DNA of 64,000 nt from Dysidea avara (taxonomy: Eukaryota; Porifera; Demospongiae; Dictyoceratida; Dysideidae): positions 61,950,574 through 62,014,573 of the forward strand of contig NC_089272.1 of assembly GCF_963678975.1 (NCBI RefSeq). Direction: 5' to 3'. Positions 45,963 through 60,900 of the stretch are shown one piece after another. Under the pieces are notes generated by a model. It was not told the DNA's origin and ran no database searches. It worked only from the letters and a program-made list of their open reading frames with translations. Each line of letters starts with the position of its first letter. Within the stretch, counting starts at the first letter, position 1. The position numbers and the translations under genes are program-made.

Positions 45963-48900
45963 CTGAAAAAGAAAAAAATAATGTTGACTATTAATATTAA
46001 TGCAAAGCAAATAGTTCATTTCATTGTGCACACTACAATTACATGTACAGATTTAATTGGCTCCAAAAAAATACTAAATATCCTGAGATGTCAAATTACA
46101 GGCCGCAGCTTGCACAATAAATTGTTACTTAGTAGTGCCTTATTGCTGCAGGCTAAGTTTATGTAATGACACACTCACACTCCTACACACAAGTCTTGAT
46201 TTTTGGCCACATAATGGAGTACAGTATAATACTGTATTACATTATTTTTAGCAAACTAGGCTTGCACCACTTTCTCCAGCACTTACCCTAATACATACAG
46301 TTGTCAAGAAATACTAAAATACACTCTAAAAACAGTCAGTGCTTGTTGATTTTGAAAACATAAATTTGAGCTATAGTGTATAGGCTTGATTTTTGAGCAT
46401 TGATCAAAAGCAAAATACTTTTAAGGAAACAAAATTATCAATGCAAATAATATTAGAAAAGTCAAAAGAAGTGCTTAGTTTTTGAATTTGTACTATATAT
46501 ACCGTATTCATGATGGTCAAGGCACAGCCTTAATTACCCATTGGCATGTATGATCAGCTAAAGACATCCTTTTACTTATAGGGATACAAAGCCACCTTCT
46601 TTTACAATGCATAGAAGATGGCCATTTTTCATCACCAATATAATAATACTTGCATTCATGCACATAAATGAAATGAACTATTCCTTACAGCGTATCTAGT
46701 TGAAGTGTGGAAACATCACATTTAGCTAGAGTGGATCTAATGATCTCTCCAACAGGTTCCAAGGTCAGAATCTGCTGTAAGTAATTTAAGCATTTCATTT
46801 GATCTGCTTTGTTCTGGTATTGCAGTGGTTCTTTAGGCTCAAACGTGGTGTGTGAAACATAAAACCCAAAAGTCAACTGCCGTAGTGAATTAAACTGGTG
46901 ATAGAGTACATATGGCATACTACATGAGTCAGTGTTCACACAGACAAACAAGATATACTGACCAAATCTGCCACCTTTCCTCTTGTATTCACGACTCACA
47001 TGAAATACTACACAATGTCCCTGGGGAAGTGTGACACCACAGTCTACTCCATTGGGATTGTTTGTGACTTTATACCCACAAGGTAATATGTGAATAATGC
47101 CTGGATTCTGATAGATGATTTTTAGACAATCCTCACTGCAGTGTAGAATGCTTTCACCATTAATACTGGTTGTAATGCTCGCCGGTTGAAGGCAAACGCA
47201 GCAACGACTTTCACAAAACCAACAGTGTGGGAAACACTTAATATCCACTGCTTTTGATCTAAGGTAAAAAAAATAAGCACATTTAATAAATTCAACATAA
47301 TGTCAATTGGAGGATGATTCTACACATCATCTATGTAGTTTACTAGCTATTTCATGGACTGAATTCGCAGACTGGACTCACGGACTGAATTGGAAACAGC
47401 TTGTTAACAATAATCCAAGCATTATTTATAATTATCTCTTGTAACGCTGGGCACACCATTATTGAGCTACAACTGTTGGTACTGCCCTTCCTCATAAGTC
47501 ACAAAGGTTGTGTGTGCACTAAAGTATTAAAATATTCACAAAACACGCGTACAAGTAGTGATATAGGCTATTATTGTAGCATAGGTTCATTCCTTTGTTG
47601 CTCCAGTACACTTAGCACTAGTGTTTATAAGCTTCAGTTATGAGCCAGTAAGTTAACCTCGAAATCTGGGGGCAAGACTACATAGCCACATAGCTAGCTA
47701 ATGCCACCCACCAACTCAATATCAAATCGGTAAGTTTATACCAATCTGTATCCGTGTATTTACCATAAATCACGGCTAAACGGTGTAGGAATAGCTATGC
47801 CACTCTACAAAGCTATGGCTCAACTACTGGCATGCTTTTTTCTATTAATTTAGGACATGCGTGACCTTCATGACTTAAGAGGAAGAACAGTACCAGCAGT
47901 TTTAGCTCAATAATGATGTTCCCAGCATTAGAAGAGATAGATAATGCTTGGATTAGTGTTAAGAAGCTGTTTCCAGCTCAGTCTGTGAGTCTAGTCTGCA
48001 AAATATATTAGGCTGTTTACTACATATTACAACTATATTCTGAGGTGTGGCATTGCATCTTACCACTAAAATATTACTTGGTTGATCGCAGTTCATAAAG
48101 GAGAAAAATTATTACAGTGACAGTAACTGCATACCGTTATTAAGGAAGAGATTACTGTAAACTACACAAGAAATGTAGCAGATAACATTTAAAACTTAGC
48201 AGGGGACATGAATTATTGTGTTTTAGTATGACATGTTAGAGTTTCTAAAACAGTCTGCATCAGTTTTATGTCCTCATACACATGTCACATAGCTACTAGT
48301 AAGAAAACCTCTGAATTATTGAATATGGGTAGGTCATAGAGAAGCAAATCTTTATGTTAAAATCTTTGTTATAGGGTTCACATTGCCAGTTGATGATATA
48401 TTAGCTTTCAAGTCCCTCTAGGCAGTGGTTAAAGAAATTTTAATCTCACAGTAAAATTGTAATGCACTTGCCTTACAATGATGCAGAACATAAATCTATG
48501 CATGGTTCTGTTATCAGCCCTTATTTAGCAGCCAATTGCAGTACCAATCAACATGCAAATAGTACATGAACAGTACGTAGTAATAATAATGTGTTTTAAC
48601 ATATGCACAGTTGTCCAAACTTAGTGACTGCACATGTCCAAATTGAAAGGATATTACAACCTAGTTATCTCTTTACTTAAAGCAATGATGTTGTGTACTG
48701 ACTAATTCAATATTCTGAATTACACAGCATATACAGTACCCTTAATTGCATTTATGACTTTGTCTTCTAAAAAGCACACTACCTTGACCACAAATAACTT
48801 ACCTAGCACGATGAAGTAAAGATGTAATGTCTGTGTAACCCCTTCTCTCCAAAGCTGACTTTATTCCATCAGGAATATTATAAATCTGAGATTTTATCTG

Positions 48901-51900
48901 ACCCATATATAACTCAGCAGCAACATCACCATTGCATAGTAAGCCTTCTACTGAAAAGTCTTCAGTGGATATATAAAAGGCAATATTAGCTATAAAATTC
49001 TTCTGTGGCATATAGTCATGAAGCAAAGCGTACACCTTCTCATTATCATCAAGACACAAAACTATTGTTAGTTCAGATGATACTTCACCTTCTCGAGTAT
49101 TTATTGAGCCACTTGTATGCAACAAATGACGGTGACCTTCAGGTAAGGTCACCTTGTTAATCCCTGATCCTTGCGGGAGGCTCCTGTTAACGGTGAAACC
49201 CTCTGGCAAACTGTTAAGCACAAATGGAGATGATTTTTGCTTCTCTTCACAAAGACTGCTGCAGAATTTGCCTTGATCAGTGACAGTGAAACAGTTGATG
49301 CATCTCTTCTGGCAATACCAGCAAGGAATCTGACACCGTTTATCAAGCAATTCCCTATATAAAAGTGAACAGAACTATATAGCTACATATTTTGCTAGCA
49401 ACAAAACAGAATGACAGTATGCATGTACTGTTTGTGCCTCCATTATTTAGCATCACTGCCATGTTTATATTTAGCTGCATTATATTGGATATCTTATTGT
49501 TTCTGTTCTGTTTTGTACAAATGATATGATTATTTAAATCTCAAGTAATACTAGAAAAAAAGCTTGCCAAGTAAAGCATAGTGGTGAATTTACATGTAAT
49601 TATCATACAGTGTGGTAGTACTGTATATTAGGGATCATGAAGGTTTGGGCTTTTCTGGTCAAAATACCACCCTAAAACCAGCCTCACAATACATTCATGG
49701 CACCTTGGCAGTATTGGTTAGGTATAACCAAGCCCAAAAGTGCCTTCAGTGTGACCTGAAACACATCCAAAAGGTTACCACGAAACTAAAATATATATAT
49801 ATATATATTAGTGGAAGTTTCTACTGACTGACTGACTGACTAGTGCCCTTCAGACAAGCAGAACTCGATAACGGCTAAGACTACAGGCTTGATTCTTTCA
49901 CTGTTCAATGTCACTTCATCCAGAGACGTGCCTTTGACATACCCTAGTACACACAACATGGACTTACCTAAGTTACCTTTGTCCTTCTTTATGTCCTATT
50001 TCTGTTTGCTGACAGCTCAAGGTGTCGATTCGTGGTAGCTAGCGTAATGGCCCGTGATGGATTCCCTAAGGGAGTTGTTTGTATTTTCCATGGCAACTGC
50101 TGAGGTGGTTCTTAGTTTGTAATGCTGTAAATGGGCTGAACATAGCCAAAAGTGAAGTGTTGCGAATCAGTAATTGATACGTAGTTAGGGTGCACAGATT
50201 GTCTCTATTTTTCATGGTGACTGGATTGATTGCAGAGGTGCTTCTCCTAATATTGTTCTTCATTTGTAGTGCTGTGTAACGGGCTGAACATAGCTGAAAA
50301 AGAATGGCAGTCTGGTCTCTATCTGGATGAGATCGACCTGTGCTGTTTCTGAAGAGTGACCAAATCTGCCCTTAGATGATACATCCCCTTAAACATCTTA
50401 TTGTAGTGAAAAGAACAAGTAGCATCATACCCATCCCATTGCAGCTGTGTAATTTGAGTCTCACTTATCAGATAGCTGGGTGCTTGTAAAAAACTGTTGC
50501 TTCATTAGCCATTCTCTCTGTGGCTGGGAAAATTAAAGGAGTAAAGGAACTGTATTGAACTTCATACATGTGAACTTCATACAGTCACTTCTTACTTGCA
50601 TTTTCTGTAAATGGCCCTAGTATTGGTGGACTTTGATGGTACAATTACTTGGCATGTGTGGGTTAAAAACTTTTACATCAATGTAGGCCTTCTCACAATG
50701 ACCTCACCAAAATCCATTAGCTGAAATGACTAGGTGAGTGCCATTTTCAGTGTTTGAAGAAGCTAGAATGAACTGCTCACCTGTGACTGGTTGTAAATGG
50801 GGTCAACTGCAACCTCATGACAGACCTCAGTCAGTAAACTACATGAATCTCATTGTGATGGAAAGCCACCCTTGGGACATGTAAAAGAATGTTCAAAAGT
50901 GAACTTAGTTCCACAGGCACAATGCTGGCTGGATCCCATCCATATCTGAGAATAACAGCATCATGGAGAGCAGTTTTGTGAAGGGAGAAATTGTGCTCCT
51001 GCAATGGAAGGACAGTCAGAGGCCAACTCAATTGATGTCTTCAAATTAATAGTAGCTTCTCATGTAAAGTGGCTCTGTTGGAAGAAATCATGGAAAGTTT
51101 CAAGTGGTGAATTTCAGTTTTTATAGAGAATTGCTTATCTTGAATATCACTTGAAAAGGTACCAGACTGAGAAAACAGAGGGGATTGCAAAGGCTTGGTA
51201 ACTTTATCAAAGGCAGAAAACTTGAAGTCACACATTCCGATGGGGTTGATAATACCCGTACCACCAATTAAGGTGGGAAGAGCCAACAAATCTCTTTCTA
51301 AGTCACCAGGTGGTGAATGGCCAGGTAGACAACTACAGAGCAATTCAGCTCTAGCTATTATCTGTCATGCAGTCATCCATTTGGACAATGCATGAAAATA
51401 TAAGGAAGTAAAACATGTCAGATATTGTTCGTGTCATAAACGTACGTACCAGCCTTATATGGAACATCAGAAAATCACTCCCGGCTATTGTTCGTACATA
51501 CCAGCCTTATATGGAGTGTCAGTAAATCATGTCAGTTATTGTTCGTGTTATGAATGCACGTACCAACTTTATATGGAAGCATTTGTAAGTTATCCGTGTT
51601 TTCTTGTAATTGTCTGTAAACGAGATATACATACCATTGACTCGCTAGTGTGGGGTTCGCTCAGGCTCATCCCAATTAAGTAAAGTATTTAAGACTATAT
51701 TAGTAACCTATTATATGTAGCGGTCTTGTGTCATTCCATGGTCTGCACAATGGGTGACATGTGGTGGGTACGCATTCCAAACAATTACTTTAATGATAAT
51801 TCATCAGTTTTGTAATCAACTAATCAAAACTTAGAAACTGCACCGAGCCAGCTAGACCTAACAGTATAAAGTTCTGTGTCACTTAATAAAATGAATCAAA

Positions 51901-54900
51901 GCATTTGAACTGTCAAACTACGACAAACTGCTTTCCCATGGATATTGCCCAGGAAAATGTGAACACTCAAGCTAAAGTGGTACATATACATAAAAAAGTC
52001 AGTATAAGGAGAGTTTCAAATTATTGTCTTGGACTATATTGTTTAAAGTTTATTCCAGAAATTTTGATGCTATATTATAATATGATAATCACATGTTTTG
52101 TAGCAGCATGAATTACTATGTACTGTAGCAACATGGGTAACTATACCATTCATCAGACTGAACAATCCTTTCCATCTGTTGCTTTGACAATTTCTGCATC
52201 AACAATGCTGGGACTATCCCACTGGAGTAAAAACTGTCAACAAAGACAGTGTGAGAACCATCGTGGTTTGAGCCAGGAAGAAGCTCCATCAGTTGAAGGT
52301 CTTGTAAAGATATGAATATTCCAACTGAAAATTGCTCAATCAAGCTGTGCAGATGGCAAATTACATAAGGTCTGAAATCATAGTCACCAACAGACTTGCA
52401 TAAAAACACTGTTAAATCTCCTGAACGATCTTGGTCACCCTCATCTATAAATTCTGTTGTGCCATGAGAAATTACTACATGATTTTCAGGCAAATTCACA
52501 TAACAAGAGCCTTGGAATTCATTTCTGATCTCAAATCCTTCAGGGAGAGCATTCTTGATAGGAGGTGGTTTAACCAGCTTGGCCTTACAGGTCTCACTAC
52601 AATATGTGTATTTCTTACGGTATCGTTCCAATTCATAAAAAGACTGTGTAAAGCAGACATCACATTTGTTACAGCAAAACCAACAGAGAGGGACACATTT
52701 ACTGATCAGCTGGACATTTCTGAAAAAAATCACCCATAAATAAAAAGAACTCAAAAAATATAGTATTATACAGTAAATATGTCAGATCTAATCACACATA
52801 TGATAGCTTGAGATTACACAGTTACATAATATTATGCATGTGGCATTCTAGAACTAGTAAAACAGCTAAGAAAATTTCTCATAATTATTCAGCCTTATAT
52901 ATCTAATTAGGCCTGCACCGATTATGCCAGCATAATTTGGGGCATAATAGGAAGCCAAAAACATCAGCATAATGACAGCATATTAGGCAAACTTTTTGTG
53001 CATTGGTTATGTGAGAAGCTGAAACTCTGCCTATTTTACATGATGCAGAATGGGATAGTGTGCAAACATGGTAAAAATCAGATTTACATCTACGTTGTGA
53101 AGAGAAGATTAGTTGAAGATCGATATACTCTAATAGAACAGTCACCGCATAATGAAATATCCTAATAGAACGTTCACAGATGCATTGGGTACTCTAATAG
53201 AGCAGTCAAGACACAATTTTATATGAGCATATTTGGAGCATAATGGTGCACAACTGGGCATAATTGGAGCATAATAGGAGATATTTTGGAGTAATGCTCA
53301 AAAGTATAATAGGCAATTTCAAAAGCATAATAGGCTCAGGCCTATATCTAATGAGGTACAGTAACTAGCTGTCTACCTAGAGTTATGAGGTTATGAGTTC
53401 TACCAAGAGGGGTACATTTCTTGTTTATGAAGACAGTACATGTATTCTGCTACACATGTGCTGAGTATGATTGTAAAGTGAGCCTTCATATAGCCAATTA
53501 ACAGAATTCATTCAACTGACTCTTTCACGTTCAACAATATGAATGCAATTACACTCTGTGTGTGCACCATATGAATGCAATTAATCATTTCAAACAGAAG
53601 ACCATAAATGATTGGATATTCTCCCTACTACTAGAATTCTTTAATGTCTGCAATCCACTTTATTTTATTTTGTGCAAAATATTTTTATGATAATTTTTTG
53701 TGTGTAACTTCACACCTTACACCGAACAAAAATTATTTCACATGAGAGTACCTCAATCTTCTGCAGTACTGGTAGCTACTACTACAGTGGTATTTTTAGC
53801 CACATCTAGCCAATAACTATAGTACTAGCTAAATGCAGTAAGCTACATAGTTAATACTTGGAAACTTTCTATAGCTGTGCAAAACAAAAAATTGTGTAAG
53901 AAAATTTCGTAAATTTGGTAAACATAACCTTACACAACAAAAATACAGAATAGATGTATTTCTATTTTTCACATAAGTCAAAACCACATGCACGCACACA
54001 CGTGCACACACAGAGATACATACATGCACACACACGCACACACACTACACACAACACACTCTATACCTCAATTGTGATGCAATAAGATCATGTACTGTTG
54101 CGCCAACCTCCTTTAATAAACCTGAGAAAAGTTTCTGGAATATACCAGATGATTTTAGATTAGCTAAGAGATGGTTTGCATAAACTTTGGGATGTTTATC
54201 TGGAAGGAGTTCATCTGGACTGAGATTATTGGAAGATATAAAATATCCTACATTCATGTGAAGGCCTGGCATGAATCTGTGTTGAACAACGTAGGGCCTA
54301 TCTTTCACATAACCTCCTTCACCATTTCCAATACAGAGAAAGTGGGTAACTCCTTCTTGGTCAAATTCTTTAGAGTTGAGGGTTTGGTGGAGCAACAGTT
54401 TGTGCCCAACAGGTAAAACCAGTTGATTTGGTTTGTTCCTATTGATCAGTATATCAGGTGGCAGAAAATTGAACACCTTGGGGAATGCAGGATCAGATGA
54501 CGGTTGGAAGCCATTTCTTTTAATGAATTCTTTGTCATTCCTCACAGCATCCTCCATACCAAACACCTTTTCTAAAACTCCTGGTTGGGAGTCATTAAGA
54601 CTGGTAGCCTGTAGCCGTTCCTGTGTAACTTGAATGTCAGTTACCTCCAGTGTTTCAGCGGCCAAGGTGAGTGAGTTCCAGACAAATAAAGGTAGTTTCT
54701 GTAACCTTTCACTTTCGGCAGGTACAATGAATACTCCTGACTGTGGATCAATAATCCTTTCTTTTGGCAGAGTGGACTTTCCACCTGGAAAAACTGTGAC
54801 TATGTTTATGATTCCTAAGTGGATAAGCAAGTGGTTAGCAATTCTGGGAATACGACAGTGATTTAACTTCTCGTCATCTTCAATCAAAGAAATAAAGCCA

Positions 54901-57900
54901 GGCATATTAAGCAACCTGTGCATTGTGGATGAAATGCTTAAACCAGTTTCTGGTAAAGAAAGTGGATTGACAAATATGGCAATTTCAGGATGATCCACAG
55001 CTGTGTCGTCAGGATATAGCAAACTTTTACGAAGGTTAGTAAAAACTTTGTATAAAACATTATCATTTAAAAATCCCACCATACCTTTTGCGTTAATAGC
55101 CAATGCTCTAAAAACCAAACCAGTTGAAAACTGGTATAACCACTGCGAGTATTTTATCTGAGCTTCCCTAGATGGATTATCAACATCGCTTTTCTCATAT
55201 ATTAAATGAAAGAATTCTTTGGCAAAATGACTTTCGTCTTTACTTAGAAGGTTCTCACATTTACTACACAACATCCACCAAGCAGCTTGTCGAGGTGTGT
55301 ATTCTTTATAGTCACTAGACCCGTCTAAAGAGCAATAAACTTTCTTAGATGACGATGACTTAACTCCTTTTGCAAAGCCTGATAGAACAAAGTTTGGGAT
55401 AACATGACTACTTTTTAGTTGGCTCTTAGAATGGCAAAGTAGACAACGTTTACAGGCACTCAGATTGTTGGTAACTCGTATATATTCAACCATTGCAAGA
55501 TCGAAATACTTTCTCCCTTCATCATCGATCATATTCTCATCCATCAAAATTCCTAAAGTTATGATAGCTTTTTTCACATCAACCAAGGTATCTTTCTTTT
55601 TATGCAAAGGCATATCGGCCTCTTTGTAGGCACTTGAATACTTTCTTGCATTTCTGAACTTGCAATAGAGTGATTTGCCAATGTACAGCTGAATGGTGGA
55701 AATGTTTTCACTTTTGCAACTAGTTTTGTCCATTTCAATTTCCTTCAAAACTGACTCACAAAGGGAAACACATTCGTTGTATCTTCCTCCATGATAGGCA
55801 ACTTGTAGATAGCCAATTGTACTGGAAATATCTGCAAAGTAAATAAAGCAATTCATTAATGTGGTCACGTACCTATTATATTATTATGTATGCAATTCAA
55901 TTGCAGCCATGTAAGTACAAAATAGCCAAGCTGTGAAAAAGGGTGCGGTCTTTCAAAAATAGGCTAGTATGAAAAAGTTGTGATGTCAAAAGTGATGGCC
56001 AAGAAATGACTGCAATGATTAATTCTGTAACACTGTATCATTTCTTAGTCACCACGTCTTTTTGATACTAGCCTATTTTTGGAAGGCTGCACCCTTTTCT
56101 CACAGCTTAGCTGTTTTTGAATTAGATATCATTTCTTTTCGCATTTGTATATACTAACTTTTGTCTTTTTTATTTCTCTACATGTAAGCAGAAGAAGTAG
56201 ATTTTAGACTTCAGACCTCAGGGGTCTATGTAATTTAGTAACCCAATGACCCTGTGTTGTGGCACCTGAACAAAGCGAAGGCGCTACTACAGGGCCTGAG
56301 GGTTACTAAATATGTAGATCCCTGCGGTCTGAAGTCTAACTTATTTAGATAATTTATGTAGCTGTTGTACCTTAACACTCTTGACAGCACAGAGAAATGT
56401 AGCATTAATTAGTAGAAACAAGCCATCACTCCACTTGTTACAGGTTTATAACTAAGTTACAGGTGGCGTTGCATTGCCAGCGCTACCAGTGCAGGTGTGT
56501 GTAATAAAAGTATAAGTAACTTAGACACCTCTAAAATCTACCACAAAGGGTCTAAATGACATTTGTACAATTATGAAATTAATTTTGGTATCAGTTGTAT
56601 GTTGCATCTAAATGACTGCTATATTAAGTGATGTCGAAATGCACTTATTACAGTACATGCATGTATGGTTTACAGCCCAATTTAAACAGGATACACTTTG
56701 ATTTGTAGTTTACTGACATGTGCAACAAGTTTGCATAAGCAGTTGGCATTACAACAAATCACAGTATCGCCACAATAATAATGACTCTCACATACATATG
56801 TTTACTATTTTAACTATTTGATTTGACAATTTACGTAGTAAATACTCTAATAGAACACACATTCTTTTTTCTGAACACTTCTAAAATACAATGTACATAG
56901 AATGTTCTAGAATTTCTATTGATAGATCTACAAAATTTTACCATTCTGGTGTAGTAAACTAGAAATTAAGTGAGATGAACATTTGACAGCAGTGACAGAG
57001 TGGTAAAGGGTTTAGGCATATAGGTCTGGAGGTCCTTGGTTTGAACCGAGGACAATCTTTTGCTGCTTTTAATTTAATATTTCTCAGTGGCTGGTCTATT
57101 AAAGTATCTCAATTCAAATGTTTGGTTTTTGCTTTATACATATCTCCTTAGCTACGGTAATGTTATAAAGAATTTAAATACAAGTACAACTTCCTAATGT
57201 GTGCAATTTACTAACAATAAAGGGAAATTTACTGACTGTTACTCAACAGTTAAAAAGTCTACATCTCTTTCCTTTGGTATGCCCCCTCACATATACATAC
57301 ACAAGAAAACAATTGAATATCCCTAGAAGATATCATCACTCAGCAAGTAAACTATGTAGGACAGTTTATTAGACTGTTATTTTGTAGCTACTGATATAGT
57401 TTGTTTATATCCATTGTATATATTTTATTGATGCCAAAACAGCTGGTTGACAATTACTGTCCTTTTTTAATTTGTTGGTAAATGGCACATACTGTATGTT
57501 ACAGCTAGTATAAATGTGACCTAATTCTCTCGAACATGTTTAGTGCTTTTGATTATTTATTTCAAAACCACAAGTTGTTTATAAGAGTTGCACAGATACA
57601 TACGTAAGATACATTTATTTAAGTGTGACATGAAAATTAAAAACTACTGTTACCTTTTAGCGGGTTCCAGCCTTCAATTCTAAGTAGTGCACACCTTGCA
57701 GCTGGGAAATTGTCTGATCTTAATCTTAGCTCTTCAAGCACTTCACGATTATTACACAGCAATTCTTTAGTGCTATCATGTGTGGCTAATGTCCAAAGTA
57801 TTTCCAAAGTTTCCAGCTTGTCATCTTCACTGTCTGCTTTAAGTAACTTGGTGAAGGAAGATAGAACTTCATTTTCAATGAAAATCTTGGCAATTGTTTC

Positions 57901-60900
57901 ATTTAAAGCCAATCCCCTGGCACCTTTTAGCAATTCCAATAAGCTCACTGCTATGTAGTTAAGCATAATAGGCTGAGGGGATTTACTAAAAGCAGCAGCA
58001 ACAGCAGTAACAATTTTGGCCAAGAGAGGTGCAATTGCCTCCTTGGAAACACACACAACATCCTTATCAGCATCTGAATTCATCAAACCAAGAATAATTA
58101 GAGCTGGGATGCTAACTTGAACAAGAGAGGATTGTGAGTAAGACAACAAAATATCTTGTGCCTTGTACTTCCAGTATACATCTAGGATCCCTCTCGCTGA
58201 TTCACAGAGTGCACAGTTTTCTAAAGTGCACAAGGCGGTCACAGTTAAATATTCTTCTGTCTACATGAATAAAGCAAATATTATTATAATACACTCACCG
58301 AATGACTACCATTTAAAGTTGTTGAGACTATACACTACAAATCTGCTAAATTGGTAATATTTGCTTCACTAAAATGACGATGACTGCAAGGGATGTGGTT
58401 AACCCATTTTGTTTAAGATTGTACCTGTCCAATTACACCAGCGTAACTTTGAGTATGACAGATAGGTTAACTTAAACAATAAGGCAGCATAATACTGTAG
58501 GAATGATTTTCCGCTAACTAGAATTAGCTCATTTTCCTGTATGAAACACCCTCAGGGTAGGGTCATCTTCGATATCAAATTTGAGTTAAATCGGTCCCAC
58601 CATCTTTGAGATATGTGCCTTCATAGTTTGTCTTATTTTCTTCATCTTCCATCCATTTAAAAAAATTCCCTTAGCTAAGGAAATATAAAACCCAAAAACC
58701 TGCCTCGAATTTTCCTCACAATGACATGACAGTATTGGTTGGGTAAAATCAAGCCCAAAAGTGCCTTCAGATCAACCAGAAACATATTTGTCAAGTTGCT
58801 ACAGAATTTTAAATTTTTATTTGATGGAATTTTCTACTGCCTGCCTGATGCGTTCAGTCAAGCATAGCAGAAAACTGGGTACAGCTACAGCCCTATACTT
58901 CTTTCACAAATGCATTTCAAATTCACTCAAGAAAAACCTTTGGCATATTGATAAACATATAATGCATGCGCTATTGTCTTACCTTTTATCCTTCTGTACC
59001 AGTAAAGGTTCTTCATCAATAGTAGGGCTTCCATCCACAGGCATAGCTACACATTATGCAATATAGCATAATGTGTACACCAGTGGACACATGTTGTAGA
59101 TGATGCAGTGATTGGTGAGCTGTCCAATATCATCAGAGACAATAAGCGTTTGTTTTTAGCAAAGTTAATTGGCTTAACTACTTGCATTTCTGAACATATG
59201 CTGTGACCAACACTGTTCACTACAGGCACAGATCCAGACTAGACTTCTAAAAACAGTCCTCAAATCTATAAATGATTCCAATAAAGGGGAAGTTCCACTC
59301 TTAATGGTAGACTCCCCTGCAATGTTTCACTGTTAAATCTTACCACTTAGGCCTTTAGAAATGCAACTGAAACCTCTAATAGTTGCTGTAATAGCTTTAG
59401 AAGATAAAGACAACAATAGTTTAGAGGTGCCTATCATATAAAATTAGCAGTTTCAAGTGATATTTGAAGTATTACTGCTATAAACAAAGATAAAAGTGTT
59501 TCACTGTTTTGTCATTGTAATAATTGTTTAATTGAAGAAAAACTTTTCAACAGTTCAGTAAAAGGGGGTTCCATGGAATCTTTTGAGCTCCCCCAGATCC
59601 ATCCCTGCACTAGATGCTTCCCTTGTTTGCTTCATCATTATCCAGACTGATAGCATGCTTTCATTCATTACTTTCTTTGTGTTTCTTCACATGATATGTC
59701 AAGCAAACCATATTATAGCTATAGCTACATAAGTGCTACTAATACCATACAAACAAAGTTATTGAGTGAACTAGTTTTAAGCTAGATAACTTGATGAACT
59801 TCTAAGTGAATTTAATACAGTTTAGCAATACTTTTTGGTGTGCTCTATAGTTTTAGCTAATTGGCAAAAAAATTGCTAACTACTTGCATATACTAGTATA
59901 AGTATAGTGATGTCATTAACTATAATTGTGTAATATTGTGACTGGTTTTGTGAAAAGCGATTTTTCCGTGAACACATCCAATTCGGTTCATAGCTAGCTT
60001 CAGACAGATTGAAGGAAACTAATGACTTCAAATCTAATCAATATATAGTTAGCACCAACATTACTAAATGGATGAAAAGTTTTAGGGCTACACAGCTCCT
60101 ATATGGATTAGTGTTAAAAGATCTATTTTCGGAAATCCATTTAGATTATTATGCAGTGTTTAGTGGTCAAGAACTTGCAGAAAAAGTTCACAAACAAGTA
60201 CAAGAAAAGATTAGGAATTTTAAACTAGAGTAGGGACAATGTAGTACCATGATAAAAAGTACTGAAACAAGCTGGATTGAGCAGTATGTAATGTCCAGTT
60301 GCTGTAAAATGTAAAACAATAAGAAGCGAATATTTCTACTGTGCGTGGAAATTTGTTTCTTGTTGTTTTACAGCATTTGGACATTACATACTACTCCAAT
60401 CCAGCTTGTTTCAATACTATTTATCATCATACTAAATTGTACCTACTCTAGTTTAAAATTCCTAATTTTTTCTTATACTAATTGTTAAAAAAAAAACTGG
60501 AATTTTCCACTAGAGTAGGGACCATAGCACATCGATAAAAAGTACTGAAACAAGATGATATTAAATTAATGAGAAGCATTATATCCCTACTGTGCATTTC
60601 CATTATGATATCTTGAGCACAGTAGGGATATAACAATTCTTATTGTTTTACTGTGATTTAATATCGTGCACTACTCCAGCTTGTTTTGGTACTTTTATCG
60701 ATGTGTTACAGGGTTTTTGCTAAGTATTTCGACTCTAAGCCAAACTGGCCCAACCCAGACATATACTGCTCCACCAGTAGTATACCACTGGGCCAATCAG
60801 CTCATGTTTGATGTACAAAGCTGAACTAGTGCTGAGAAAATTGGAGCAGAAGCCATGAGTTTTGTGGGTCATTTTGTGGTCACAATGGGCCAATGGAGCG

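Noticed and set aside
46685-46687. TAA as the only end of the large gene
   Set aside because: It remains possible, but the overlapping donor keeps phase 2 and leads to an exon with the same finger motif, so I prefer the spliced model.
51405-51590. CRISPR-like array
   Set aside because: There are only three diverged tandem units without distinct spacers, in a eukaryotic intron.
56988-57069. Functional tRNA gene
   Set aside because: The acceptor stem is imperfect and the D/anticodon region does not fold convincingly; a SINE or pseudogene is more likely.
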